Source: Gnetum montanum (lineage: Eukaryota; Streptophyta; Gnetopsida; Gnetales; Gnetaceae). Taken from it: 64,000 nt of DNA. Location: NCBI GenBank assembly GCA_015680685.1, contig MNCI01026937.1, forward strand, positions 655,793-719,792. Reading direction: 5' to 3'. Both the position numbers and the translations under genes were made by a program. The stretch's first letter is position 1, and every line of letters begins with the position of its first letter. Below, one piece after another: positions 36,630 to 48,725 of the stretch. The notes under the pieces are model-generated. The model was given only the letters and a program-made list of their open reading frames with translations, ran no database searches and was not told the origin of the DNA.

Positions 36630-39042
36630 CTAAAAAAAAGTCCTTTTTTTAAAGCTCATGATTAGACCCACTTAGAATGTCATCCAATTGTAAGTTCACA
36701 ACCCTCATTGCATTTTGTTGTTGAGGATGTGGTGGAATTTTTCCTTGCATAGATGATGCAAGTGATAAGGGAGTAGTATTAGAGGTTGTGGGGTGAGTTG
36801 GTGGATATGGAGAAGGATAAGTGAAAGAAGACTTGGTTTATGGAGTATGTGTTCTATGATATTCTAAAGGATAGTAGTAATGGGAGAAAGGAGTGTGGCT
36901 TGTAGAGCCATGAGGAGATATAGGTTGTTAGACATAATATTCATATGAATCTAGCTACCAGTAAGGATATTGTTCTCATGATGGTAACATCCCTTATGAT
37001 TGTAGATTTTTCCATTACTAATAATGTTCTTGAGATTGAGACGACACTTCACTTGCATAATACTATGGTGAGTGGAATTGCTATCGATAATTATCTTGTG
37101 GATAAACCAATCTCCTAGTTGATTACCTTTTTACCAATTTTGGATTTGATGTGTACACCCCAGATTCTTATAGATGTGATACTATTGAAAAACATCCTTT
37201 AAGATGTTCATATTGACAAATGTTAGATCCTTCATCATCTGTTTTTGAATCTACAACCTCATCAACCATTGTAGCCTTAAATTTTTGCTAATGATAATCC
37301 TTGCTTGTATCTTTATTTCCATACTTTGTTTTCTATTCCACAATCTTGAGAGTTTTTTGGAACTTCTCATCCATTTTGTTCACCTTAGTTAAAATTTTTG
37401 TAACATATTTCTTAATTAGTAAGGTTTTTCTTTGCACGACTTCATTTAGTGGTGCTTCCTCCTCTAGATCACAAAAATGTAGGTCCTTTTTGTGAATGGA
37501 GAGGTCCCTATTGTATTCCTCTATACTTTCTTACTTTTTAAGTTGTCCTTCTTCCTTTTCCACTTGATCAATCAACATTTGGATGTGATGGACCCTTATT
37601 TTTGATAATCTCCCTTGGCATAAACCCCATGAGTTTCTCTAGTTTTGTTTCAGAGCCCATCTACTATGTGGCGAAGTTGTTTCCTCTAAGAAAGCCTAGG
37701 GCCTGGGTAGCAGTATAAGAGAGAGTAATATCCCAAGGCTGCATCTAATGATTCATGATTATCTTGTTTCCATCCTTAGATTTGTTTTTTCAAGTTAAAT
37801 ACCCTAGAGTGCATCTAGTACTTATCATTAAATAACTTCACCATTATACTCCATTTGCAAATGGATTCTAGCTCCAAAGGACAGGTGCCAACTTTTAATT
37901 TCTTTGATGAGTATCCTAGAGAAGAGTTTAAGTTTCTTCCATTTTCTTCAATGTTTTACAAGGCATAGGCACCATGGAAGGCCTATAAATGATGTTTTGG
38001 ATTAGCATTTTATCTTCCTTCAAATTTAAGGATATTATTCATGTCAAGCCATTTAATTCTACTATCCCTTTAATGTCTAGTATAAATTCAAACTATTTCT
38101 ATAATATTCATAATGTTTTTGATAGCAAAAAATGGTTCATCATAGTCATTACATTCATGGTGGTCCCTGTCATGAACATGTCTCCTATGATGTGACTTGT
38201 TGTGCCTTTGTTTTTAATGATGCTTCTCTTCCTCTTGTAGTTGAATATGTTATCTTTTCCCATTAGTATGATGGGATTTTCAATCATCTCCATATCAATC
38301 CTAATCATTTCTCCTTTAGTCTTGGCCACAGTTCCTCCTATCAGAGCTCGACAATGAGGAGGATGGTAAAGGTGGAGGGCTAGGAGAGTGATATCTACTA
38401 GTCCTTCTCTCTAGTTATTTAATTATTCCTTCTTCTTTTTTTCTTTTTCTTTTGATGAATGACCAGGAGACCTTTGTCTTGAAGTTCTTCTAGTATTGGA
38501 CTCTATTCTCATTTCACCCTCATTATTCACCAAGGTTGATTATGACCATTCGTGAAGTATGGATTTCTTATTGAAAGAAGAAGAATCTTAATGTTAAGAT
38601 TGCCCTAAGGAAAATTTAGGGTCCTCCTTTTGTGATTGTAGATATAATGATGTCAAGACCTTCTTGATCTTAGAGGTTTCATAGCAGGTCTCCATGCATT
38701 AATCTTTTCTAAGATGGATGTCTATTGGTCGATAATCTCTAGAGGTATGGTCTATTATGTCATAATCTAGGCTTGATGTTTCAATCCCAAACTTCATCAG
38801 ATTTCCCATGAGCATTATGGACATAGATCGATTAGGAGGTAACAGAATGTTATCCTCTATATTCCTCCAGTGTAGCTCATCATCATGATGGAGAATGATA
38901 GTGAAATCTAGATAGAAAAGATCTAGATGTGCATAGATTACTTTCAACTATTGAGGTTTTTCATTGGTCATTTGGTTTTGTCATGCTACTAATTGGAATC
39001 ATCAACATGTGGTGGTAAATCATTCATGCGAGAAGAAGCCAT
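36630..39042 (-). pseudogene. Element D gag
   Basis: Starts at ATG 39042 (MASSRMNDLPPHVDD) just inside the PBS. The N-terminal block LFYLDFTIILHHDDELHWRN at about 38920 corresponds to YIPKFTFILHQDEQVRWRD in B. The gag core (about 38060-37800) and a Pro/Gln/Tyr-rich tail (37100-36700) align in order with B, with many stops. Role: particle shell. Confidence 0.75.
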
Positions 39043-39176
39043 CTTAGTAGTTTTGATAAAGTGTGCACTTATAGAATATTAATATTATTTTTTTGAAAGA
39101 TAATTCGTTATGTTTTTCTTACAACTTTATATGAGCTCAATGTCTACTAATACTCAGCACACTTAGGTAAACCAAG

Positions 39177-39194
39177 TTCCCAACAACGATGCCA
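39177..39194 (-). other. Primer-binding site of element D
   Basis: The minus strand reads TGGCATCGTTGTTGGGAA, matching the tRNA-Asp complement at 13 of 18 positions. All five differences are C-to-T or G-to-A transitions. Confidence 0.72.
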
Positions 39195-39195
39195 A

Positions 39196-40063
39196 TGATG
39201 AGTAGTGGGAATTACTTATGCCCAACCATAGGAATCACTAGCTTGTACATGTGATTTGGTTGAATTTCATGGACTTTATTTACCTAAGTAGCTGATATTC
39301 CTAGATGGTGAACTATGTAGTCATTAGTCATTATCTTCCCAATTAATACTTGTGTTAATCTATGCAAATGGTTAAGTGTGGTTGAAGCATAAGATATTTA
39401 TTTTTATGCTTTTTATTATTTTATATGTTTGCTAAATGATTGAGTAAATAAAGATTCGATATTTAAACTAACTAATTAATTTTTTAATTAACTAACTAGT
39501 GTAACATAAAGTATTGATTCCCACTTTCTGTACACATCCTAAACATATATTAACATTGTTGGATTACCAAGTATATAATATTGGGTCTAGCAAGTATCCA
39601 CTATTGGGGTTACCAAGCATTAATATATTCTATTCTACTCAAAGTGGCCATACTCACATCACTTACAAACAATAATATTAATTTCTTAATAATAAGAAAG
39701 TAAATTGTTGAAAAGTAGATTTATGCTAGTCCAAGTGCTATAATGGATAGAATAAATCTAAATTTTATTTTCACTCATGCAAATGTGTCTAGGTACAGAT
39801 GCACTCAAATAAAATATCATACAATTACTTGAATCCATGTTATCGACACTTAGAGGAAAATATTTTAATTTTTCAAGAAGAAACTACAAGATTTTGGCTA
39901 AGGAAATGACCAGAAGCTGTCATAAATGCAAGGGCTGTATGCATTTATATAGGGAACACCTACATCAACATCAACATACCTGCATCAATACATCCTAAGA
40001 TACATCAATAGGGATATGTTGACAAGCATGCATTGATGTAGCCATCTTATTGATGTTTCATCA
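39196..40063 (-). repeat. 5' LTR of element D
   Basis: 868 bp, TGATGAGTAGTGGG to TTGATGTTTCATCA. The promoter TATATAAA is on minus at 39944-39951. It is directly followed by the CTCAT duplication. Confidence 0.92.
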
Positions 40064-40114
40064 CTCATAATTCCTCAAAACATATCCCTATTGATGTATC
40101 TTAGGATGTATTGA
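39985..40114. repeat. 36-bp perfect inverted repeat across the element D boundary
   Basis: Arm 39985-40020, inside the 5' LTR, is the exact reverse complement of arm 40079-40114 in the flank (AACATATCCCTATTGATGTA onward), with a 58-bp spacer that contains the LTR end and the target duplication. Confidence 0.92.
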
Positions 40115-42090
40115 AGAATCATCCAAGAGGCCAAGGCATGCATCCAAGTGATGCTATATTTCATTTAATTTCATGCTATTTATGTACATGTTTATTGTTT
40201 AATGTGGTTGATGAATGTTGATGGCACAAGTGTTTGTTGGCATCAAAATTACATAATAATATGTATTTTTAGTATGCTTATTCCTCCAAATTCTTAGTAT
40301 AATATGTAGCAAAATATTGGAGATATTTTGATGCTTTAGGTGCATGTTTGTTGCATCTTAGTATGGCTAGTGTAATTTTGAAGAAGAGCCATTTCTCATG
40401 CCTTTGTTTTGATTTTTTATTTTCAAAGAACTCATGATGTTTTGAAGGGATCCAAGCCTATTCATGATTTAGGTCACCATGTTGATTAGATCTAGGTATT
40501 TTATTATGGATTTTTAGCCCCAATTATGTGTACAATTAGGAAGATTATCTAGGGCACTTAATAGAAGAAGGAAATCCCTCTTTTGTTAAAACTAATGAGA
40601 ATGTTTTTATCTTGTTTAAATGTTGAAATTAACCCTTACATCTCATGGGCCTTGTACCTCTCATATTTCCATATAGATCTAGGCATTTCATCTATGTTTC
40701 TAAGCCTAATTTACTTTGTTAAAGTTATCATCTCAAAGCCAAATCCATGAGGCTTAATTTATAAACTTATTGACTTAAAAGCATCCTCAAATTATAAGTT
40801 AGGGATCCCAACTTATTTTTTCCATGTTTCCATGACCAAATCCATCCTTAAATAGATTCTATATTTACTTTGTAGCATTTGTTACTAATGTAACTTCATC
40901 CATAGTTGCAAGTAGCTTGAAATACATATTAACATGAACAATAAGGTTTCTCACATGAGACTTGTGTTGTTTTCTTGTCCCAATTTTTGAGAAGATAGCT
41001 TGTGACACCATCACATCCAACTCATGATTAACACAAAATCACAGTTTTCAAATCTCATGACTAATAAGTATATATTAATACATGTGGGCAAACCATGTAC
41101 TTAAATAACATAAATCAACTTAAATAGTATTTTAGAAAGAATGAAAATAAAGAAATCAAGTTCAAGGAAGTGTTTGTAATACCATAACAACGATCTTCAA
41201 ATAGGTGGATGACTCAAAATTTCTTGTGAAGAATGAATATGCTAATTTTATTGTAATAGCATTGAAGAAGAAAGATCACATTTTCTTGCAATATCCTATA
41301 TTTAAGCATATTATACATAGATGAGATATCATAGTTGTAAATTTGGTTTATTTGTTCTAAATCTTACCTAGAATAGTTGGTAGTTTTCTTAATGACATTT
41401 TCAAAACTGAAAGCATGTATAGTTCTACTATCCAATAAATCTAGATGGTATATAGACATAATAAAATTTTATGTTCTATTCCTGTTTTTATTTCATTGTT
41501 ATCTAAAATTATATATATGTAGAATTAGAAGTGTATTGAATAAGACATTGTACAATTTTTTAAAATATGTATTACATTGTACTAAAAGCTTTAAAAACAC
41601 ATCAATAGCTTGGCTAAGGAAATAATAAAATGATAGTGTTGTATTATCAATTAAGGAGGTACTTATAGCCTTCATCACTCACCACATAAATGGGGCATTG
41701 CAAACATAAGTCACTTTGCATCAACAAGGTTGCATCAATAAAGCTTCATTATCATAGTCAAATGATAGAACTTCTTTTAACTATGTTAGCATTCCTATTC
41801 CAAATGTCATCTTAAGTGATTATGTCAATGTATTTTCGTTAAGAATCATCTTAGGTTACATATGCTAGCATTTCTTATTATAATGATTCTATTCTTCTTG
41901 TACCATAAGTATAGACTTACATGGAATTTAACCAAGTTTAGCATTTAGTTTTGAGGATGATCTCTTTAGACCCATATATTGAGTTTAGTTTGAGATTTTG
42001 GTTTTTGGTTACTTTGTTGAAGCTACCAAATTTCTCTTCAATGAATATTATGCCCATAAAGGAATAATATTTATGTTTAATGGAATTTTA
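40069..42090. other. No recognisable gene
   Basis: AT-rich. A segment at about 41640-41760 (ACTTATAGCCTTCATCACTC, GCATCAACAAGGTTGCATCA) has an LTR-like look and could belong to the copia relic that follows. Not proven. Confidence 0.35.
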
Positions 42091-42099
42091 ATACTTGTA

Positions 42100-43560
42100 T
42101 CCACTTTTCTTGCATCATAACCAAAAAATATATTTTTTCTTGTCTTTGTCATCAAGCTTTTCCAAGAATTGCTTTTGAGTTTTCACATAGCACTTGCATT
42201 TTAATGTCTTCATGTGCTTATTATTTGCTAGCTTTTTATAGGGAAGCTCAAAAGAAGTTCTATCCTTGTTGTTGTTACTATTGATAATTCTATTTCTGAT
42301 GTAGCTTGCCATCATCATGGGCATGTTCAATATTTATTTAATAAATTTATATTTTTCAAGAGGCATTTGATCATGTCTTGAAGAGTTCTATTTTTTTCTT
42401 AACAATACCATTGGATTGGAAACTATATCTACATGTTTTTTTGGTGGAAAATACATTTCTTTGTATAAAAATATTTAAGACATTTATTGATGAATTTTCC
42501 TTTACTGTCTAATCTAATACTCTTGTGAGGTTCATTGAGTTTTACATTATGGTGAAAATATTTTCAAACTTGCTAAAGGATTCATCCTTGGTTTTGAATT
42601 GGTATGTCCATGTGAATTTGGTGTATTCATCCATCATAATAAGAGAATAATTTGCTCCTCCAATTGATGTGGCTTGCATAAGACCAATAAGATCTATGTG
42701 AAAAAGTTAAAGAGATTTGTTTTTTTCTTACATTGGCATTATGTGAGGTGACTTGGTTTTTTTGCCTTGAATACAAACCTTACATTTTTTTAATTAGCTT
42801 TAATTTTTGGACCAATTTTTTTTTTCAACCTTGCTATTTTCTTAAAATTGAAGTATGAAGTATGGCCTAGTCTCTTTTGTCAAATTTTGGCATCTTTTTC
42901 ATTGGTTGATGAGAGCTAGTTTTTAGATATAGTTTGTATTGTTTAATTTAATTCTTCTTGTAGCTTAGTCATTTGGGTAGCAAGTTCATCAGTCATCAAA
43001 TGACTAAGCTTTGAAGAAAGTTCATCATTTTGTTTTAGTATCTTTGATCATTATATAAAGTTGCAACTACTTTTTAACCTTTCTAATGTTAAGTAAATTA
43101 ACATCCATATTCATTGCTTGAAACATTCATACATTCTTTCAAAAAAGTTCTCAATGTATTCTTCCTTTTTTGATTTTAAGTCTATCAAATTGGATTCTGT
43201 ATAGTAATTTTTTCATGTGTTGATTTTTATAAGTGTCATGATAGTCTGAACAAAGTGTATCACTTATTTCTATAGCTATCTCCAAGGAGCATAGTCTTCT
43301 TGCTATGGTGCTAGAAACTCTGAATGTGAAGATCATCTTTGCTAGAGAGTCTTTCTTTTTTATTTTTCTCATGTTCAAACATTTCTATTATGGAAGGATT
43401 ATTTTCTTCATCTTATTTTGTGGTAATATTTTTAGGAGAACTTGCACTTATCTCAATTACTTCTTAGCTGAAGAAAGATTTTTATCTTATTTCTACATAG
43501 AATGGAGTCTTGGATCCAATGAAAAATGATAGGATACTTTGCTATCTTTGTTACAACTCA
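42100..43560 (-). pseudogene. Ty1/copia gag-integrase relic
   Basis: From high to low on minus. Gag remnant at 43378-43130: DSLAKMIFTFRVSSTIARRL, then SDYHDTYKNQHMKKLLYRIQ and FDRLKIKKG (UBN2-type gag, family ...LR..FE.L+MKEGE). Near 42770 is VCIQGKKTKSPH, the end of the GAG-pre-integrase zinc region. Integrase at about 42695-42560 reads LFHIDLIGLMQATSIGGANY, SLIMMDEYTKFTWTYQFKTK, DESFSKFENIF (family H.DL.GP...SIGG..Y.L...DDFSRFTWVYFL). NGIV.KKIELFKT near 42390 represents NGV.ERKNR. RT and RNase H are absent. Many stops. Confidence 0.8.
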
Positions 43561-44319
43561 TGATAAACCCAGCTTTGATAGTACAAGATAATTCAAATCG
43601 CAGAAACTCATAGCACATTACTAAAAGGTCTAGGGGTTTTAGGGGATACATGAGATCTTTACTTTATCTCTTTCACAATCATCAGATTGTGTTATAGTGC
43701 TTCTTGTAGTGCCTCATAACTCGTCTTGTAAACTACTAGCTCCACTAGTAAATGCAACTTTCATGCTTACATGCGAGTCACAATATGTCACAACACTACT
43801 AGTTATAAAATTAAAAAGCACTACAAACATGTTTCATTCAATTAGTAAACGATACGGTACATTGATTTTCCTTATTTCAATCATCTCTCATTGAGTTAGT
43901 GATGAATATGCTATCTCTAATATAGGTATGTTGCATATGTAATGTGTAGAATTTTTGAAGAATGCAAGGAAGATGAGAGCATGCAAGTTTTTAGGAAACT
44001 GCATGGCAACAAGAAATAAAAAATCTTCTAGTAGGGCATTTCTCAAAAGATGATATTTGATTATCTTATTACTATGGCGATGCATTTGGTTAGATATATA
44101 GGGAAAGAGTAGATGAGTTTATTGAGGGCAAATAGAAGAGTGAGATCTTTCCCTGTGACTTTTTTTATAGAACTAAAAAAGAACAAAAATGAACAAAGGA
44201 TACTTGTTCACAAGCAAACCATTACACAATTTAGATAACGTAAGTTACTCACTACTATTTTGTATTTATCTTATAATGTCTTATAATACAAAGATGCATG
44301 ATTTAGAATACTAATACCC
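43561..44319 (-). other. Possible copia PBS and 5' LTR region
   Basis: At about 43568-43580 the minus strand reads TACTATCAAAGCTGGG, a decayed form of the initiator-Met primer site TGGTATCAGAGC. If so, the following 0.7 kb is the copia 5' LTR. LTR limits were not found. Nothing else recognised. Confidence 0.35.
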
Positions 44320-46255
44320 TATTTGAATGTATCTAGTTTTTTCAATTATCATTATGAGTATGGACCAAATGTTACCATAGGGATAGCACCTAGGAAATGT
44401 AGAAAAAGAAACAAGACTAGAAGAAAGACTAGCTATCAAGGTCATTTCATTGTTTTCTATATGAGAGGAGCTGATCATGTCGCATGTAGTATATATAAAG
44501 AAATGAATCATGTTGACACATTAGGAGCTTACTATCATGGCTATTTTGGTCCAAAGACAAATAAAAGAAATTCACAATCCATACACATTTCTAGAGGTGC
44601 GTAAGAAGATAATGTGGATATGGAAAGAAGGATTACCAATAGATCTTATCTATGAGAGGTATATCAAAGATATTTTTAAGGGAGGGTAGGACTTCGAGCT
44701 ATCAAGAAAGAGGGACAGTTTTTTAGTTAAAAAAGAAATATACAGCATTTGCAAAAATGTAACCCCTAATTACAAGCAAAGCGAGCATAATAAAATTAGT
44801 ACCCAACTATGGTACTAAACAATTGGTGATTTTTTATTTTACTACCAGGAAGAGAATCAATAACAAGGTATCCCTTTTATCATTGGGTTGTAGTCACCTT
44901 GGATGCTCAAGAATATGATAACTCTATCTCAATGTAGTATCCTTGCAATGGATTCCACTTTTAACACCAAAAAATATGGTGTAAGTTATAATAACTACTT
45001 CTATCATTCATTTTTAGAAACTGCTAGTGTTAAAATAGAGGAAGACATTATCTAATTATAGATGTGTGGTTCTCTTAGCAATTCCATCTTCATATAGTGA
45101 TGGCTTTTGATACATATTATAATAAACTTCTAATTACATGGGTGATATCCTCACGGTGCATCAAAAATGATATAACAACTTGGCTTTTAGAGATCCATCA
45201 TAGAGGCAAGGCTAAGGAGCCTAATTAGATAGTAAATTCTTTCATGCTAGATGACTTAAAGGCTAAATTGAATGCTATGATGTAAATATTGAGGCATCAT
45301 AAAACATACTTAAAATCATTCTACCTTGAGTTGAGATATTCAAACACATGATAAAATTTAATTCTTTATCAGGTCTATTTTTAGGAGTAGATTTTTTTAT
45401 GCATTTGGCATGTTTGGAGGGCATCGAGTAAGAACTTGATAAGCAAAGTTAGCGACTCCAATCAAAGAAATGCAATGGATGATCATATTATGAATGAATG
45501 CATAATTGTTATAGATGTTGTTATGGAAATAGATAAATTTATTATTAGGTTGCAAGACAACTCAGAATTCATTAAATACTTAAAACAACAGTGGTTGCAT
45601 GGAGACAAATTTAGTGAATTTTTATTCCTTAGTAACATTAAATTATTTTTCATATTGATAGCCATGAACTCTTTGCCCATTTGTTTATTCCTTAGTTTTT
45701 CCTTTAATCTTATGTTTGCAGGAATGTGGGCTAAAGCATTCCACAATGTTCCACATGCACAACAACATACAAATGATGTTATTGAGTCATACCATGGAGT
45801 TTTGAAGGGTAAATTTTTAAGAGATATACAAAATAGGAAATATGAAAGAATCAATTGGCGTATATGAAGCTTGATAAAGGTATAGCTATATTAGTAGCAT
45901 AATTCAAGAATTAAAGATGCAAGATATTTTGTTAATAAGAAAGATTGAGATTTCAATAAGAAATCATGGGAAAAGACTTTACAAATACCTAATGTACATT
46001 GTGTCCAAGTCATAAAAAAAATATGAATATGTTGTGTGAAGTTAGAATACTTTGTGGCCAAACACTTGGTATAAAGTTTTCAAGGTATTTTCTCTTAATA
46101 TTTCTTGTGAGTGTAAATGGTCTTGCCTTGGCCATTTTTGGAAGCACTCAATGAAAGTTCTTATCAAGGTGAAGGATCTTAACAATGCATTCAAGTTCTT
46201 CTTCCAAGATGATTTCTATAACTCATGTGTTCTTGTGGAACCTAATTCATTCTAG
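44320..46255 (+). pseudogene. MULE (Mutator-like) transposase relic with SWIM finger
   Basis: Mutator-like transposases cut and paste DNA. Plus-strand pieces in order: N-terminal PNVTIGIAPRKCRKRNKTRR (44350); a DDE-region remnant at about 45085-45160 (MAFDTYYNKLLITWVISSRC); then at 45724-45850 GMWAKAFHNVPHAQQHTNDV with IESYHGVLKGKFL, the MULE signature TN..ES.H..LK. At about 46095-46140 NISCECKWSCLGHFWKHSMK is a SWIM zinc finger (CxC...G..CKH) in which the third Cys reads Trp. A hydrophobic 24-codon insert (45650-45720) splits the domain and looks like an unspliced intron. Several stops. FAR1-like domesticated genes share this domain, but the decay indicates a transposon relic. Terminal inverted repeats not found. 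Confidence 0.72.
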
Positions 46256-46489
46256 CCACATTAGTTTCCTAGCCAAGAAGATGCTTCAAAACCTGAAATG
46301 ACACTAAAGACATTAGGTTCAACTATGCAAAACTATGAGAAAATTATTAAATTGCAAATTACATGTGATTTAAATTGAATTGAAATTGATATTTATACCA
46401 TTTTTGATTTTGTTAATCATTCATTATTATTGTTCAATAATGATTTAATTTTTAACAGTTGTGCTATATTATATTTTTGTGTTTTCAGA
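46256..46489. other. AT-rich spacer after the MULE relic
   Basis: Non-coding. It ends in TTTTTGTGTTTTCAG at about 46475-46489, a plausible splice acceptor for the next frame. Confidence 0.3.
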
Positions 46490-47880
46490 GAGGAGTGTCA
46501 TCTCAGCCATCAGCAATAGATGCTAGGAGGAGATTTGGTAGAGTGTAGGAGGCACAAGAGCATGCACAAACATAGGGAGGATATCAAGTAGGCTCTTTGG
46601 CTACTACATGGAATGCTTCCAGAGAGCAAGAGCAAGAGGTGTGTTGACATGCATAACAGACATTGGCATGAGAAGAGTGGCAACAAAGGGAGGTGAAGTT
46701 GAGATCAACCCCCTTATAGAGTTCATGTGACTTCAGCACTTTGATGTGGCTTATTTGGCTTGACATGCTTAATAAGCTTGTAGAATGCCATCTTAATTTC
46801 ATCATCACTAGAGGTCTTGATTACTATGAGGAGGAGGCCCAGCAATTCTATGTGGCACATCATCATGGATTACCTGTCTTGAAGGTGGTTAGGATTGATG
46901 ACGCTACCTATACACTTACAAAACCTATCTTGGGATAACAGGAGTACTTTGTGACTACCACCTCAGAGAAGAAAACATAGCTTTTGAGTAGAGTGCTTGA
47001 GGTGGAGACAGATGAGACAGGAAGGCCCTATAGGAACATTAGCCCACGATGAAGAGTTCTAATCAGGGAAATTAACAACAACCTCTTGGCTGTGATGCAT
47101 CACACTCATGTGATGTCCTTCATCCTCATGGTCTTACTAGATTTGGAGGGGGATTGTTCATTGAACTATCCCCATGTTATCATGAGGTGAATGGAGATCG
47201 TCAGTAGAGATGCTACTATAGTGCCCTTTCCATCGATCATGTTTGCTCTTTTCAGGCATTGGCAAATCCTTGAACCTAAGGGGAATGATAAAGTGGTTTA
47301 AATGTTTGGTGAGATTCAGGTACCACATTTTGGATTTGCATTCTACACCTAGCATGTTCCTAGGACATGAGTTAATGATCTCATCTAGCTCTCAAACCCA
47401 TGTGTTCGAGAAGATGATGGGAAGGTAGACTAGGATCATTTTTATGAGCACAACAAGCATATGCAAGTTGCACTTGTCAATCATGGCTAACAACAATAGT
47501 AGTATGGAGACAACACAATGCTATTTTCCTACTTAGAGGCAGTGGAAAAAAAATTGATTACCCACATGGACACCATGTAGTCTAAGATTGGTGAAAACTT
47601 TGAACAAGTGGACAAGAGGCTTTTCCACCCCTCTATGATGTTTAGTCTTTGGATAAATACTTGTCTAAACAACTCAGGTCATTGCATGGGTTCTTTGGTT
47701 TAGTGGTGATGGATGATATTCCAAACCCCTTCTTTGTTGACATGACCACTCCAGTCCATGATTCAAAGCCAAGACCATTAGGAATAGTTGCAATGGATGA
47801 GAAACCAATCACCTAGGTTAATGATATTGTCATAGAGATAGATTTCATGCAAATTGATGCTCCAAATGAACCTTAAGATA
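46490..47880 (+). pseudogene. Unidentified decayed coding region
   Basis: Long-range plus-frame coding character with stops: RGVSSQPSAIDARRRFGRV at 46492, then WLIWLDMLNKLVECHLNFII at 46744, GLDYYEEEAQQFYVAHHHGL, and PVLKVVRIDDATYTLTKPIL to about 46935. Further on come LIREINNNLLAVMHHTHVMS (about 47070) and FSYLEAVEKKLITHMDTM (about 47523). No family recognised. It follows the MULE relic in the same orientation, and a gene captured by the MULE, or part of another retroelement's accessory ORF, are both possible. Confidence 0.4.
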
Positions 47881-48382
47881 AAAATTCTGTGAGATCTACC
47901 TAGACCATTGTATCTATGTTTATGTATTAATTTTTGATGTTGTTTATGTATTTTGGCATAATTTCCTTTAACATGGCTTTTTTATGCTACTTAAGTATTT
48001 ACATTGTCTTTAACTAGCATTTTTTTTATAATCAATACCATGATTCATTGCATGTTTTTTATGTTCAATGTTGTTGATATATGTGGTTACTTAAATGTTG
48101 TTGACAATTGTGATATTTTAGTATATGTGATTAACACATGTGATTTGATGATTTTTTTAGTTGTATATGGATAAATTTCCCTGACAATTTCAATATAGAA
48201 GCAATTTTGATTTTTATCCCAACTTTTCGAAATATGGGTATAATATATGGATATAGTATGTTGTGTTTTAGAGGAACCTCCATTACACATATGTATTTCT
48301 AGATAGGCATTGTCAAGTATTTTTAAAGTTTTCATTGTTATTTTCATTTCAAAAAGTACACACTACGAGTGACCTATATAAT
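47881..48382. other. No recognisable feature (target of element F)
   Basis: AT-rich. The five bases ATAAT (48378-48382) before the F LTR should be its target duplication. Confidence 0.35.
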
Positions 48383-48725
48383 TGATCAGTCATCAGTTGG
48401 CTAGGATATCTAACAAAAAAGTCAATTTTTGGTTAGCCCTGATATCTTAGCCTTGATATCGAATATGCAATATCATGTATATGATATCGGATCACATGCT
48501 ACATTATCAGATATCTAATATCAGGAGGTGTATGTTGGCCTATAAATATAGTGCTTAGGGCACATGGTTTGGGCATAGGTTTTTTCAATAGAGTAGCCAA
48601 ACTCTTGCAGTTTTATTTCATAATCTTAGGGAACAATCAATGAGTGCTCACAGAGTGGATCTAAGTCAATTGTATGGAGTCTTATTCAAGTGGAAATGTA
48701 CTTGGACACATTTCATAAATGGTAA
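48383..48725 (+). repeat. 5' LTR of element F, first part
   Basis: TGATCAGTCATCAG start, CCTATAAATATA box at about 48539, and dense GATATC/ATATC motifs at 48440-48520. The LTR is cut by element E and resumes at 57890. The two parts sum to 881 bp. Confidence 0.88.

Larger units (their letters stand above)
22254..40068 (-). mobile_element. Element D: complete nested Athila-like Ty3/gypsy retrotransposon
   Basis: Target duplications CTCAT lie at 22254-22258 and 40064-40068, directly outside two matching LTRs (3' LTR 22259-23140, 5' LTR 39196-40063). Minus-strand order is 5' LTR, PBS, gag, protease, RT, RNase H, integrase, spacer, ORF3, 3' LTR. Two later insertions, 23876-27725 (element B) and 29760-30639 (solo LTR), both lie in ORF3. 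Without them and their duplications the element is about 13.1 kb, typical of long Athila/Tat-type elements. All coding parts carry stops, and the two LTRs differ visibly at many sites, so it is old and inactive. Confidence 0.92.

Noticed and set aside
22259-40063. Treating the two D LTRs as independent solo LTRs
   Set aside because: Neither has its own matching duplication, while CTCAT matches across the pair and a full set of retroelement domains lies between them in order.
40069-42090. LTR of the copia relic near 41640-41760
   Set aside because: Only a loose resemblance, with no paired LTR, PBS or target duplication found.
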